Positions 16,304 to 24,166 of a stretch of 64,000 nt of DNA are shown here, one piece after another. The stretch is from Nocardiopsis kunsanensis DSM 44524 (lineage in GTDB: Bacteria; Actinomycetota; Actinomycetes; Streptosporangiales; Streptosporangiaceae), in NCBI RefSeq assembly GCF_000340965.1, contig NZ_ANAY01000003.1:124001-188000 (forward strand), written 5' to 3'. The translations under genes were made by a program, and so were the position numbers. Position 1 is the first letter of the stretch; each line of letters opens with the position of its first letter. The notes below the pieces were generated by a model that was given only the letters and a program-made list of their open reading frames with translations, had not been told where the DNA came from and searched no databases.

Positions 16304-17682
16304 GGTCGAACCTCCGTGAACAGCCCGGGGGACGAGGACAGGAGCGGCGGGTACTTGCCGCTGTAGGTGAGCACGAGGTCGGACTTGGCCCTGGTGATGG
16401 CCACGTACAGCAGCTTCGCCTCACGTGCCATGGCGTCCTCTTCACCGAAGGCGTCCAGGGCTTCCTCGCTCGGCATGTGTGCGGCTCCGCAGAAGGGGAC
16501 GATCACGGAGTCGAACTCCAGCCCCTTCACCGAGTAGTAGGTGGAGCGGTACACGCCCGGCGGCGCGTCCCACGAGTACGGATTCTTCTTGACATGGAGA
16601 GATTCGAGACCACGGCAGAGCCGTTCGGCCTCCTCCCAGGTACGGCCGACGACGGCGACGGTCCCCTCCGCGCTGAGTCTGCGCGCCGTCTGCCGGACGA
16701 TCTCCATCTCCTCCTGCTCGTCCTGGCACTCCACCAGGGTGGGTTTGGCTCCATCCACCTTCGGAGCGATGGGCTCGACGAGGTCCTCGGAATCCCCGAA
16801 GAAGGGCTGCGAACTCAGCTCGATCGCCACCTTGGCGATCGCCTTAGTATTCCGGAAGTTGTCCTGGAATCGCTCCACCTTCCTGACTGCGAGCCCGCAG
16901 GACTTCCAGGACATCGCTTGCCCGTAGATCTGCTGGGCGTAATCACCGAAGAAAGAAACTGAACCGTCCGGGGGCACGGCATCGGCGAGCGATCGGATCT
17001 CCTCCGGTGAGAGGTCTTGACCTTCGTCGATGACGACGTGGCGATAAAATCTCGGCTGGTCGTCGCCCGCAAGCTCTTTCCGGACAGTGATGGCTATGTC
17101 GTCCCAGTCAAAATCGTAACCCTTTTCATCACGAAGGTCGTGGTAGTGTTCCAGGATCTCCCACACAATCGACCTCGAGTTCTCGGGGATCCGGGACCGC
17201 CGCCTGCGCTCGGTCTCGAGGTAGGCATCTTCCCCTTGAAAGCCCATTCCGGTGATCCAGGAGAGCTCGTCCTCGAACCACTCCACTTTGCGCCCGAACA
17301 GACTGTGCCCCGGATAGTGGTCCGCCACCGCGCGGATCGCCTGCCCCACAAGCTCTCTCCGCGCCCGAGAGTCGACGATGTTCCGTCCCCGCATAAGGCC
17401 ACGGCTGTTCAGGTAGCCCCGAGCGAAGTGGCCGTACGTACGGACGTCCAGACCTTCCGGAGCACCTCGGGACATGTGCTGAAGGTATCCCGATAGTGCC
17501 TTTGTCGATGTGACCAGCAGTGTTCTCCCGTGCCCTTCGATCCCGGGAGTAGAGAGGTATTGGGCTCGCAAGGCCGCCATCACCGTTTTCCCTGTTCCCG
17601 CACTACCCAGAACCACCTGGTGACCGCTCGAGGGAAGATAGAGGGCCTTCTTCTGGTGCCCCACCGGACGGGGAAGGTTCAC
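16300..17682 (-). CDS. UvrD/Rep-like superfamily 1 helicase
   Basis: The 460-residue protein has the SF1 motifs in order: Walker A GSAGTGKT (26-33), TSTKALSGYLQHM, DEGQD (219-223), SFFGDYAQQIYG (243-254), DNFRNT (274-279), YYSVKGLEFDSVIVP (382-396) and VAITRAKSDLVLTY (427-440). It is short for UvrD (about 720 residues) and lacks a visible nuclease domain. The GTG start at 17682 follows GGAGG with a 7-base spacer. It is the first gene of a three-gene operon with 4-base overlaps, ahead of the DarT-like transferase and the ADP-ribosylglycohydrolase. Acting on DNA carrying ADP-ribose adducts, or sensing stalled or foreign DNA, is an inference from this context. Its base composition is visibly less GC-rich than that of its neighbours. 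Confidence 0.85.
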   Translation of the reverse strand: MNLPRPVGHQKKALYLPSSGHQVVLGSAGTGKTVMAALRAQYLSTPGIEGHGRTLLVTSTKALSGYLQHMSRGAPEGLDVRTYGHFARGYLNSRGLMRGRNIVDSRARRELVGQAIRAVADHYPGHSLFGRKVEWFEDELSWITGMGFQGEDAYLETERRRRSRIPENSRSIVWEILEHYHDLRDEKGYDFDWDDIAITVRKELAGDDQPRFYRHVVIDEGQDLSPEEIRSLADAVPPDGSVSFFGDYAQQIYGQAMSWKSCGLAVRKVERFQDNFRNTKAIAKVAIELSSQPFFGDSEDLVEPIAPKVDGAKPTLVECQDEQEEMEIVRQTARRLSAEGTVAVVGRTWEEAERLCRGLESLHVKKNPYSWDAPPGVYRSTYYSVKGLEFDSVIVPFCGAAHMPSEEALDAFGEEDAMAREAKLLYVAITRAKSDLVLTYSGKYPPLLSSSPGLFTEVRP

Positions 17683-17711
17683 GAAGCATCCTCCAAGGAA
17701 TTTTATTCCCC

Positions 17712-17724
17712 GGATATATTATCA
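17712..17724 (-). promoter_or_regulatory. Candidate -10 region of the helicase-DarT-ARH operon
   Basis: On the minus strand TGATAATATATCC lies about 30 bases before the GTG start in an otherwise GC-rich region. It resembles an AT-rich -10 element; no convincing -35 is visible. Confidence 0.35.
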
Positions 17725-17948
17725 GAGCCCTTGCGAAGTAGCACCCTGTTCAGCTCTGCACCTGACTCCGAGGATTCGGGTCCACCCCTCAGAGATGCGC
17801 ATCCCGGGTTTTCGGAAACACGCCATGACCTGTGGAGTACTGCACCTGCGGGACCGACGGGAAAACTTCCCGACCCCACACCAACAGCCATAGGGGACGC
17901 ACGAGTGAGCCCGTGCAGCGGCAGGCGCAGTCATGAACCTTCGCCTGC

Positions 17949-18326
17949 TCAGGAACCGTTTCCGGAACCCCAAGGGGTGGTCGGCTGGAGCACGGCCTCA
18001 CTCAGGGCCTGGGAACGCAGTCGGCTGACCTTCTGGTATTCGGGATCGGCGACCATGCGGCTGAACGTCTCCCTGTCGGGGTAACGCACGATCAGCACCG
18101 CATCCCAGTCCTGGCCGTCCTCAGCGACCAGGGGCGTACCCCCGTCACCGGCGTAGAGCAGCTCGGCTCCGTACTTGCGCAGGAAACCGGCGGTTTCGCG
18201 CGAGTACTCCTCGTAGGAAGGGCGGCCTCCGGGGGCGAACCGCACCAGGTTGAGCATGACGACGGGACCTCCCGGATCCTCTTCCAGCATCTGCGCCAGA
18301 GCCGTGCCTGTGGGGTCGACTGCCAT
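17949..18326 (-). CDS. DUF1330 domain protein
   Basis: The 125-residue protein matches the DUF1330 / dimeric ferredoxin-like barrel pattern: GGPVVMLNLVRFAPGGRPSYEEYSRETAGFLRKYGAELLYAGDGG..DWDAVLIVRYPDRETFSRMVADPEYQ. The family is usually found as small cytoplasmic proteins near oxidoreductases, without a known reaction. The ATG at 18326 follows GGAGG with a 5-base spacer; an earlier in-frame start at 18371 has none. It stands alone. Confidence 0.85.
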   Translation of the reverse strand: MAVDPTGTALAQMLEEDPGGPVVMLNLVRFAPGGRPSYEEYSRETAGFLRKYGAELLYAGDGGTPLVAEDGQDWDAVLIVRYPDRETFSRMVADPEYQKVSRLRSQALSEAVLQPTTPWGSGNGS

Positions 18327-18539
18327 GGTGGCCTCCTGTGCGGTCGGGGGTGCGCGAGGGTGGGCGCGCAATACCCGCCATAGTAACCAACCGGTCGGTA
18401 TGGAGCGTGAGTGGGTGTCCTCCCCCGACCCAACTGAGGGCGCCTGGAAGCTTCCGGCCAGGGCCCCTCACATCCGAGTAGCAGCAGGCTCCCGGACAGG
18501 GCAATCACCGAGAGGACGGGACGCACGTTCTGTGGGGTG
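18327..18539. other. Intergenic stretch, no gene seen
   Basis: Nothing supportable is seen in these bases beyond the DUF1330 promoter and ribosome site. The region to the right carries a decayed small gene and a dispersed repeat. Confidence 0.4.
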
Positions 18540-18667
18540 TGCCTGTGGCGTCGGACCTCGGGGCCGGTGAGCCGGTCGCCCTGGACCACGATGCCGCCGG
18601 CCCCGGTCTCGTACAACGTGAGGCAGCCACCGTCCTGCGACGTAGTACCGAGGTCGCAGAGCTTCAC
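18540..18667 (-). pseudogene. Remnant of the 66-residue KLxxLGTT small-protein gene
   Basis: A GTG at 18667 with a GAGGAGG ribosome site begins MKLCDLGTTSQDGGCLTLYETGAGGIVVQGDRLTGPEV. This matches the intact small proteins at 39129-39329 (MKLHKLGTTSHGGNCPTLYETDSG) and 31945-32145. After about 38 residues the similarity ends and the frame runs on into shadow sequence. The DUF6879 and XRE genes that follow the intact copies are missing, so this is the left-over first gene of such a module. Confidence 0.65.
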
Positions 18668-18806
18668 GGGCCTCCTCTTCGCTACGGGAGGCCGATGACA
18701 GGCCGTATGCACCCCGGGGTGCCGAACAACCCGTGATGACCATGGAAACCGGTGCCGCGGCGAGAGCCAATGCCCTTCGTGAGATTGCCTCCGACTGCCC
18801 TGCCCC
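18664..18806. repeat. Dispersed ~145-bp upstream repeat, copy 1
   Basis: The + strand here aligns over about 140 bases with 41179-41325 at roughly 75% identity by eye. Shared blocks include CCAATGCCCTT, GAGATTGC and TGACCATG. On the minus strand it is the upstream region of the remnant gene at 18667; at the second site it is the upstream region of the MNDDGNN ORF. Confidence 0.65.
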
Positions 18807-18949
18807 TGCGGACACCGCCGATCCCGGGACCCGCCGACGGCGGACGATGCGGAAGCGGCGGATCTTCCGAATACATGCCGGAGGAGTCGTTCGTCACGGT
18901 TGCGGGACAAAGCACCCAAATGACCCAGAGCCGCTGTTAGAGTGATCGC

Positions 18950-18965
18950 GTGACTGGACAGTCAC
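18950..18965. promoter_or_regulatory. TetR-type operator palindrome GTGACT-N4-AGTCAC
   Basis: GTGACT (18950-18955) and AGTCAC (18960-18965) form a perfect inverted repeat with a GGAC centre, 35 bases before the TetR start. A further GGTCAC lies at 18981-18986. TetR regulators of efflux pumps usually bind such sites in their own promoter. Confidence 0.6.
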
Positions 18966-18999
18966 CCCACATGACTCACCGGTCACACTAGGAAGCGAA

Positions 19000-19872
19000 T
19001 TGACACCACGACGGACAGCCATTCTGAGCGCGGCCGCAAAACTTTTCCAGGCCAACGGCATCCACACCACGGCCGTCGAGGACATCACTCGGGAATCCGG
19101 GATTTCCAAGGGCGCTTTTTACAAGCACTTCGGCTCCAAAGACGACCTGATCCTGGAGCTGTTGCAGCGCTTTTGCGACGAGATGTTCCAGCAGGAAGAC
19201 CTCCTGTCGAGCACCCACCGGGGGCCGCCGCTGCTGGCCCTGAAAAGGATCCTCACCGCGCAGCTGGAAACCCTGACCGATTACCAGAACTTCATGCACG
19301 CCGTGGCGATGGATTTCCCGCCGCACAGTGCCGGCCCGATACCCGAAGCCATGGGCCGGCTGACAAGGGACCTGCACGCGTTGAACGAACGTGTCCTGCT
19401 GGCCGCGCTCGGCCCAGAGGTCAGGCCGTACGTGGCCGATCTGGCGGTCGTTCTGGAAGGGGCGCTCCACCACTACCTGATGTGGAGGACGTGGCAGGGG
19501 GCCACGCTGCGGTTGGAGCGGATCGCCGGCTTCCTCGCCGAGTGTCTGGTGGCGATCGTGACAGGAGACCAGAGCCTGTCGCCGGTCCTGTCGAACAGCA
19601 CCGGTGGGGCCCAACACCCCTCGAACCTGGAGAGCATGGCACGCGGTCTGACCTCGGCCCGCGTTGCGGTGCAAGGCGCTACCAGCGGGGCACCGACCGC
19701 GGGGGCGGACCTGCAAACGATCGACCTCCTCCTCGACGAACTCCACGGAGAGCACCCTCGGGAGTTCTTGGTCGACGCACTGCTGGCTCAGCTCTGCGAC
19801 CGCCCCTACCTCACCGAACACATGACGCCGATCGCAGCAGCATGGAACGCCTGGAAAGGGAGAACAGAGTGA
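19000..19872 (+). CDS. TetR-family transcriptional regulator
   Basis: The 290-residue protein has the TetR DNA-binding domain at residues 1-50: ILSAAAKLFQANGIHTTAVEDITRESGISKGAFYKHFGSKDDLILELL. A long ligand-binding region follows; at 290 residues it is longer than the usual ~200. The TTG start follows AGGAAG with a 5-base spacer. Its stop overlaps the GTG of the MFS gene (GTGA), so the two are co-translated. By analogy with other TetR/MFS pairs it probably represses the operon through the palindrome at 18950-18965 and releases it on binding a transported compound. Confidence 0.88.
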   Translation: MTPRRTAILSAAAKLFQANGIHTTAVEDITRESGISKGAFYKHFGSKDDLILELLQRFCDEMFQQEDLLSSTHRGPPLLALKRILTAQLETLTDYQNFMHAVAMDFPPHSAGPIPEAMGRLTRDLHALNERVLLAALGPEVRPYVADLAVVLEGALHHYLMWRTWQGATLRLERIAGFLAECLVAIVTGDQSLSPVLSNSTGGAQHPSNLESMARGLTSARVAVQGATSGAPTAGADLQTIDLLLDELHGEHPREFLVDALLAQLCDRPYLTEHMTPIAAAWNAWKGRTE

Positions 19873-21347
19873 CCAGCACCAAGGCCCCCGGGAGGCCTTC
19901 GCAGCGGCAGAAGGTCCTGATGGTCGCGGCCCTGCTGACCGGGGCCTTCATGGGGATCACCAACGAGACCCTTCTGGCGACCGCCCTGCCGTCGATCCAG
20001 GAGGCGTTCGGCATCTCCACCTCACAGGTGCAGTGGATGACCACGGCCTTCCTGATGACCAACGGCGTGATGATCCCGATCTCGGCCTTCCTCATCGACA
20101 AGTTCTCGACACGGGCCCTGTTCCTGACGTCCATCGGCCTGTTCGGCGCGGGCACCGCTGTGGCAGCGGCCGCTCCCGTCTATCCGATCCTCCTGCTCGG
20201 CCGCATCGTGCAGGCCTCGGGTTCGGGGATCATGCTGCCGCTGCTGATGACGGTCCTGCTCGCGGTCGTGCCCGTGCACCGGCGCGGTACCGCGATGGGT
20301 CTGATGGGCATCGTCATCGCGTTCGGTCCCGCGATCGGCCCGACGCTGTCCGGGGCCCTGCTCGAGCACTTCACCTGGCGGGCGCTCTTCCTCACCGTGC
20401 TCCCGATCGTCGCGGTGACCATGATCATCGCGGCCCTGTTCGTCCGCAACGTCACCGACCTGCGCGAACCCAAGATCGACATCGCCTCGATCATCATGTC
20501 CTCCATCGGTTTCGGTTCGCTCCTGTACGGCTTCAGCATCGGCGCGGAGAGCGGGTGGACCAGCGCCCCGGTCCTGACGACCATCGGGGTCGGCGCCGTG
20601 GTGATCGGCCTGTTCGTCCGGCGCCAGCTGCGGCTGGAGACCCCGATGCTGGAGTTCCGGGTTTTCCGGTTCCCGATCTTCTCGCTGGCCATCGGCATCA
20701 CGATGGCCGTGCTGATCTCCCTGATCGGCGTCGAGACGCTCCTGCCGCTCTTCATGCAGAACGTCCTGGGCTTCAGCCCTCTCGATTCCGGGCTGGCCCT
20801 GCTGCCGGGCGCGATCGTCATGGGCCTCATGTCGCCCATCACCGGGCGGCTCTTCGACGCCTTCGGCGCCAAGTACCTGGCTCTGACAGGGCTCGCCGTC
20901 GTCACGGCCACGACCTTCATGTTGTCCCGCGTCTCGCTGGAGACGAGCTTCGCCTTCATCACGTCCATCTTCGCCATCCGCATGTTCGGGCTGTCGCTGG
21001 CGCTGATGCCGGTCATGACCTCAGCCCTGAACCAACTGCCGCCGAAGTGGTACTCGCACGGTTCGGCCATGGCCAACACTGCGCAGCAGATCTCCGCAGC
21101 GATCGGTACCGCGATCCTGGTGACGTTCGTGGCCATGGGGACCCAGGACTTCACACCCGATTCCGCCACCCCCGCCGACCAGGCCGGGCTGCTCGCACAG
21201 ATCAACGGATACGAGTGGGCCTTCACCGCAGGCACCGCCCTGGCGTTCCTGGCCCTGGTGCTGAGCCTGTTCCTGAACTCGCCGCAGAAGGAGAAGGAAA
21301 CCGTTCGGCAGATCCATGGTGAGGACGCTCGGGCGAAGGTGGCATGA
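19869..21347 (+). CDS. DHA2-type (EmrB/QacA-like) MFS drug efflux transporter
   Basis: The 492-residue protein has about 14 membrane segments. DHA2 features include ETLLATALPSIQEAFGISTSQVQWMTTAFLM (motif D1-like), the LGRIVQASGSGIMLPL motif B region with Arg, and GIVIAFGPAIGPTLSGALLEHFTWRALFL (motif C, antiporter signature GxxxGPxxGG-like). It should be a proton-driven exporter of hydrophobic or cationic drugs in the cytoplasmic membrane; the specific substrate is unknown. The GTG start overlaps the TetR stop by 4 bases. The open frame extends far upstream, but that part is a shadow of the TetR gene. Confidence 0.9.
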   Translation: MTSTKAPGRPSQRQKVLMVAALLTGAFMGITNETLLATALPSIQEAFGISTSQVQWMTTAFLMTNGVMIPISAFLIDKFSTRALFLTSIGLFGAGTAVAAAAPVYPILLLGRIVQASGSGIMLPLLMTVLLAVVPVHRRGTAMGLMGIVIAFGPAIGPTLSGALLEHFTWRALFLTVLPIVAVTMIIAALFVRNVTDLREPKIDIASIIMSSIGFGSLLYGFSIGAESGWTSAPVLTTIGVGAVVIGLFVRRQLRLETPMLEFRVFRFPIFSLAIGITMAVLISLIGVETLLPLFMQNVLGFSPLDSGLALLPGAIVMGLMSPITGRLFDAFGAKYLALTGLAVVTATTFMLSRVSLETSFAFITSIFAIRMFGLSLALMPVMTSALNQLPPKWYSHGSAMANTAQQISAAIGTAILVTFVAMGTQDFTPDSATPADQAGLLAQINGYEWAFTAGTALAFLALVLSLFLNSPQKEKETVRQIHGEDARAKVA

Positions 21348-21605
21348 AGCCCTCGGTCCGGCCCCGGGGCGGATGCGCGGACCGCGCAGAGCTCGGGGCC
21401 GGGCTCTTTCCTCCGGTCGCCGAATCGGACCGTGCCGCTGGGGTCGGCGGCTAGGGATGGCCACCCTGGCCGAGGACGGTCCGGCCGCTCGTTCGGGACG
21501 CGGGAGGCCCGCCACGTGCGGCCGGTTCCCTGCTGTGTTCCGGGGCCGACGTCGGCCCCGGCGGGAGAACGACCTCTGCCGGGCAGCACAGTACATCCTG
21601 CGCGC

Positions 21606-21760
21606 AGACCCTGGACGAGGCACCCGACACACCCGACCAGGCCCGGTTCACCGCCTACGGGCCGAGCCGTTCCCGTGCGGGGTGGCGGGCCCGCCCATCG
21701 GCCACCGGGTGCGTACGGGTGAGTTCGTCCTGGCCCCTGGCCCCAAGGACCCCTGCCGAG
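21606..21760 (+). pseudogene. Fragment of a RimJ/RimL-type GNAT acetyltransferase gene
   Basis: These bases match the middle of the intact acetyltransferase at 36748-37329. TPDQARFTAYG corresponds to APDQARFTVYD in one frame, then EPFPCGVAGPPIGHRVRTGEFVLAPGPKDP corresponds to GPVPCGLASLRIDHQVRTGEFILVLAPEAR in another frame. The start, acetyl-CoA-binding motif and C-terminus are missing. It is a frameshifted relic directly upstream of the Imm-5-like gene. Confidence 0.65.
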
Positions 21761-21789
21761 GAGCAGCTCGCGGGTGGAATAATGCGCGC

Positions 21790-22326
21790 GTGACATCGCC
21801 CCAGGCCCTCAGCGAACAAGACCGGAGGACCGTCGCAGCGTGGGCCGCAGACTGCGCCGAGCGCGTGCTCCCGCTCTTCGAATCAGAGGCGCCGACGGAG
21901 GACCGCGCAAGGGACGCCGTGGCCCGCACGCGTGCCTTCAGCCGCGGCGAGCTCGACGCCTCCGGCGAGATTCGTCGACGTCTGATCGCGGTCCGCGCAG
22001 CGGGAGCCGCAACCTCACCCTCAGGCGCGGCCGCTGCCAGGGCGGCTGCACAAGCTGCTGCGGTCGCCCACATGGGAGCGCACGCGCTGGGCGCGGCCGC
22101 CTACGCCGCCAAGGCTTCAGGGCTCGCAGCGCCCGGCCGTCCCGGTGCGGTTCACGACGAGATTCACTGGCAACTCGAGCGGATGACACCACAGATCCGG
22201 GCCGCCCTACGTCTCCTACCGCCGGTCGGTGAGGATTCCACAGGCCCTCTCGGTCCGGGCCTTCTTGCCTCAGGCATCCTTGCTGCGATCATCCGCGAGA
22301 TCCAGGCGGAACTGGCACACGGGTAA
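21790..22326 (+). CDS. Imm-5-like putative immunity protein
   Basis: The 178-residue, alanine-rich helical protein has the pattern RARDAVARTRAFSRGELDASGEIRRR...AAGAATSPSGAAAARAAAQAAAVAHMGAHALGAAAYAAKA. I recognise this as the Imm-5-like family of putative polymorphic-toxin immunity proteins; the family name is from memory and the function is only predicted. The GTG start is supported by alignment with the broken copy at 5665-6025, but the ribosome site is weak. No matching toxin gene is visible nearby. Confidence 0.65.
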   Translation: MTSPQALSEQDRRTVAAWAADCAERVLPLFESEAPTEDRARDAVARTRAFSRGELDASGEIRRRLIAVRAAGAATSPSGAAAARAAAQAAAVAHMGAHALGAAAYAAKASGLAAPGRPGAVHDEIHWQLERMTPQIRAALRLLPPVGEDSTGPLGPGLLASGILAAIIREIQAELAHG

Positions 22327-22340
22327 CGGAGGTGCGCGGC

Positions 22341-22550
22341 TCAGGGCGTCCCAGCGCGGCCGTGCACGGTTCCGCGCGTGAACGCGAGCCACTCCGCAGG
22401 GGCAAGCAGCACAAGCGTTCCTCGTGGATTCTTGGAGTCACGCAGGCCGATCGTGTCGGGGGTATGGGCGGTGATGGCGTCCTCGACGCAGTCACCGGTT
22501 CCGCTCCCACTGGCTTTGCGGAAGTCCGTGTCGTTGAACGGGGGGTACAT
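22341..22550 (-). CDS. DUF397 small protein
   Basis: The 69-residue protein has the DUF397 pattern: DTDFRKASGSGTGDCVEDA.....IGLRDSKNPRGTLVLLAPAEWLAFTRGTVHG, with the conserved DSK and W.AF. DUF397 proteins are partners of XRE/DUF5753 regulators in actinomycete developmental and antibiotic loci (WhiJ-type systems), where they are thought to act with or against the regulator. The ATG follows GGAGG. It is 28 bases downstream of the DUF6879 gene on the same strand and near the divergent XRE gene at 23235. Confidence 0.88.
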   Translation of the reverse strand: MYPPFNDTDFRKASGSGTGDCVEDAITAHTPDTIGLRDSKNPRGTLVLLAPAEWLAFTRGTVHGRAGTP

Positions 22551-22578
22551 TCCTCTGCCTCCTGAGGGCTGTGCTGTG

Positions 22579-23112
22579 TCAGATCTGCGGTGTGAGTCCG
22601 GCTTCTGTCATGTACTGGTGCAGGGGGACTGCTTGAGCCAGGACCGCTTCCCGACGGCGTACGTGCTCCTGAACGATGACGGGGTCCGTGGTGACCTCTA
22701 CGTGTCTGAGTACCCCGTCGCCGCCATAGGCCATGAGCCCCGTGCGGTCGTCGTCGAACAGCCAATAGTCCTCGTCGGGCACGCCCAGTTCCTCGGCGAC
22801 CGAGCGGGGCAGGATCCCGATGTCCTCACCTGCACGCGCATTCGAGGGGTAGGCGCAGGTCATCTCGAAAACGAGGTACTCCGACAGGGGCTCGTCCACC
22901 ACGTGCACGCGGCGGAACAGAGCGCCTCTGTCCTTGATGGCGCGCACTCTCTCGGCCCATGGTTCGAGCCAGGAGGGGTCCTGGGGGCGGCCGTGTCTGA
23001 AGCTCTCCAAGGGCGCGCGTTCGCCCTTGGAGTCGTAGAAGTCCAGGGTCTCCATCCGAAAGACCTGGCGGTGGAAGTCGTCGAAGGTGCGGAGGAAGTC
23101 GGGCATCGCCAT
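22579..23112 (-). CDS. DUF6879-family protein
   Basis: The protein of about 177 residues has the recurring pattern DDFHRQVFRMETLDFY....RRVHVVDEPLSEYLVFEMTCAYPSNARAGEDIGILPR....DYWLFDDDRTGLM. Two further members lie in this window (32149-32703 and 38597-39127), each beside an XRE regulator. The biochemical role is unknown. I start at the ATG 23112; an ATG two codons later and an upstream start at 23190 are alternatives, and none has an ideal ribosome site. It is divergent from the XRE gene and upstream of a DUF397 gene. Confidence 0.75.
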   Translation of the reverse strand: MAMPDFLRTFDDFHRQVFRMETLDFYDSKGERAPLESFRHGRPQDPSWLEPWAERVRAIKDRGALFRRVHVVDEPLSEYLVFEMTCAYPSNARAGEDIGILPRSVAEELGVPDEDYWLFDDDRTGLMAYGGDGVLRHVEVTTDPVIVQEHVRRREAVLAQAVPLHQYMTEAGLTPQI

Positions 23113-23193
23113 CACGGTCACTGCAGTACTCCGGGGGTCAGCGGCGGCCACGGGCACGTTGGTCTGGGCTACTCTTTTGGAGAGCCACAAAAT

Positions 23194-23221
23194 AAGACTA
23201 TTGAGACTTGGACAAGACTAG
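23194..23221. promoter_or_regulatory. AAGACTA(G) repeats before the XRE gene
   Basis: AAGACTA (23194-23200), GAGACTTG (23203-23210) and AAGACTAG (23214-23221) lie at roughly 10-bp spacing just before the XRE start. The reverse complements (CTAGTCTT, CTAGTCTC, GAGTCTT) recur at 24122-24151 after the gene. They are candidate binding sites of the regulator they flank. Confidence 0.5.
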
Positions 23222-23234
23222 TATGGAGGGGTTC

Positions 23235-24080
23235 GTGTCTCAGGGCAAGGGAGATGACAGCGCCAGAGAGGAACTCGCTTCCCTGTTGCGGACTGCCAGG
23301 CTCGACCGCGGCCTGTCGGGCCAGGAACTAGCCGATGCCTTGTGCTGGTCCCAGTCGAAGGTCTCCAAGATCGAGAACGGCCGCACCAAGCCCTCCAGCA
23401 GCGACGTCGAAACCTGGTTGGATGCCTGCCGCGCTCGGCTGGATGTGGCCCGCAAGGGCGCCGAGTTGGCCGAGGCCACTCTGGTGGAGTCCCGCCATTG
23501 GAGAGTGGTGCACGCCAAGGGGCTGCGCTCGGGTCAGGACGAGGCCCGTAGTTTGGAACAACGTTCTGACCTCGTCCGTTCGTTCCAGCCCTCCCTGGTG
23601 CCCGGCCTGCTCCAGACAGCCGAGTACGCGCGGCAGGTATTGAGCGCGGCCAATGTCTCCGGGCAGCGCGATGTCCCCGAGGCCGTCGCAGCAAGAATGC
23701 GCCGTCAAGAAGCGCTCTACGACCACGGGCGAGGCTTCGAGTTCACGGTCACCGAATCCGCGCTGCGCTGGCACCCCCATGACCCCGACCTCTTGCTCGG
23801 ACAGTGGGATCGCCTGCTCTCGGTCGCCACGCTCACCAACGTCACACTGCGTGTGTTGCCGCTGTCCTCTCCCTTCGGGCATCTGCAGAGCAACGGGTTC
23901 CTGCTGTTCGAGTCCTCTGACGAGCCCACTGTCATCGTCGAGACGTTCACCAGGGAACTGTCGATCACCGAGCCCGAGGAAGTGCGCCAGTACCGCGACG
24001 TTCACAGCATCCTCACCGAACACTCATTGGACGAGGAAGCCAGCAGGGACTACCTGCGAGACCTCGCATCCTCCGTGTGA
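23235..24080 (+). CDS. XRE-family regulator with DUF5753 domain
   Basis: The 281-residue protein has an HTH at about residues 10-65 (LASLLRTARLDRGLSGQELADALCWSQSKVSKIENGRTKPSSSDVETWLDAC). The rest is a DUF5753 domain (FQPSLVPGLLQTAEYARQVL....RMRRQEALYDHGRGFEFTVTESALRW....VTLRVLPLSSPFGHLQSNGFLLFES). Such proteins (WhiJ/AbaA-like) regulate development and secondary metabolism in actinomycetes. I chose the GTG at 23235 because GGAGGGG lies just before it; earlier TTG and ATG codons have no ribosome site. Repeated AAGACTAG octamers flank the gene, which suggests it controls both itself and the operon starting at 24167. Confidence 0.85.
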   Translation: MSQGKGDDSAREELASLLRTARLDRGLSGQELADALCWSQSKVSKIENGRTKPSSSDVETWLDACRARLDVARKGAELAEATLVESRHWRVVHAKGLRSGQDEARSLEQRSDLVRSFQPSLVPGLLQTAEYARQVLSAANVSGQRDVPEAVAARMRRQEALYDHGRGFEFTVTESALRWHPHDPDLLLGQWDRLLSVATLTNVTLRVLPLSSPFGHLQSNGFLLFESSDEPTVIVETFTRELSITEPEEVRQYRDVHSILTEHSLDEEASRDYLRDLASSV

Positions 24081-24099
24081 CCCTGGACGCACAAAGCTG

Positions 24100-24151
24100 T
24101 TGACCTCCACCGCACCCAGCTCTAGTCTTTATCTAGTCTCACACGAGTCTT
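24100..24151 (+). promoter_or_regulatory. Promoter with overlapping CTAGTCT operators
   Basis: TTGACC (24100-24105) and TAGTCT (24123-24128) have a 17-base spacer and form a plausible -35/-10 pair. CTAGTCTT (24122-24129), CTAGTCTC (24133-24140) and GAGTCTT (24145-24151) overlap and follow the -10. They are reverse complements of the octamers at 23194-23221. A regulator bound here would block the operon starting at 24167. Confidence 0.55.
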
Positions 24152-24166
24152 GATGGCAGTCAGGGG

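Noticed and set aside
19173..19868. N-terminal extension of the MFS frame upstream of 19869
   Set aside because: This part overlaps the TetR gene in another frame and is Arg/Gly/Pro-rich shadow; the GTG at 19869 gives a normal DHA2 N-terminus and a 4-base overlap.
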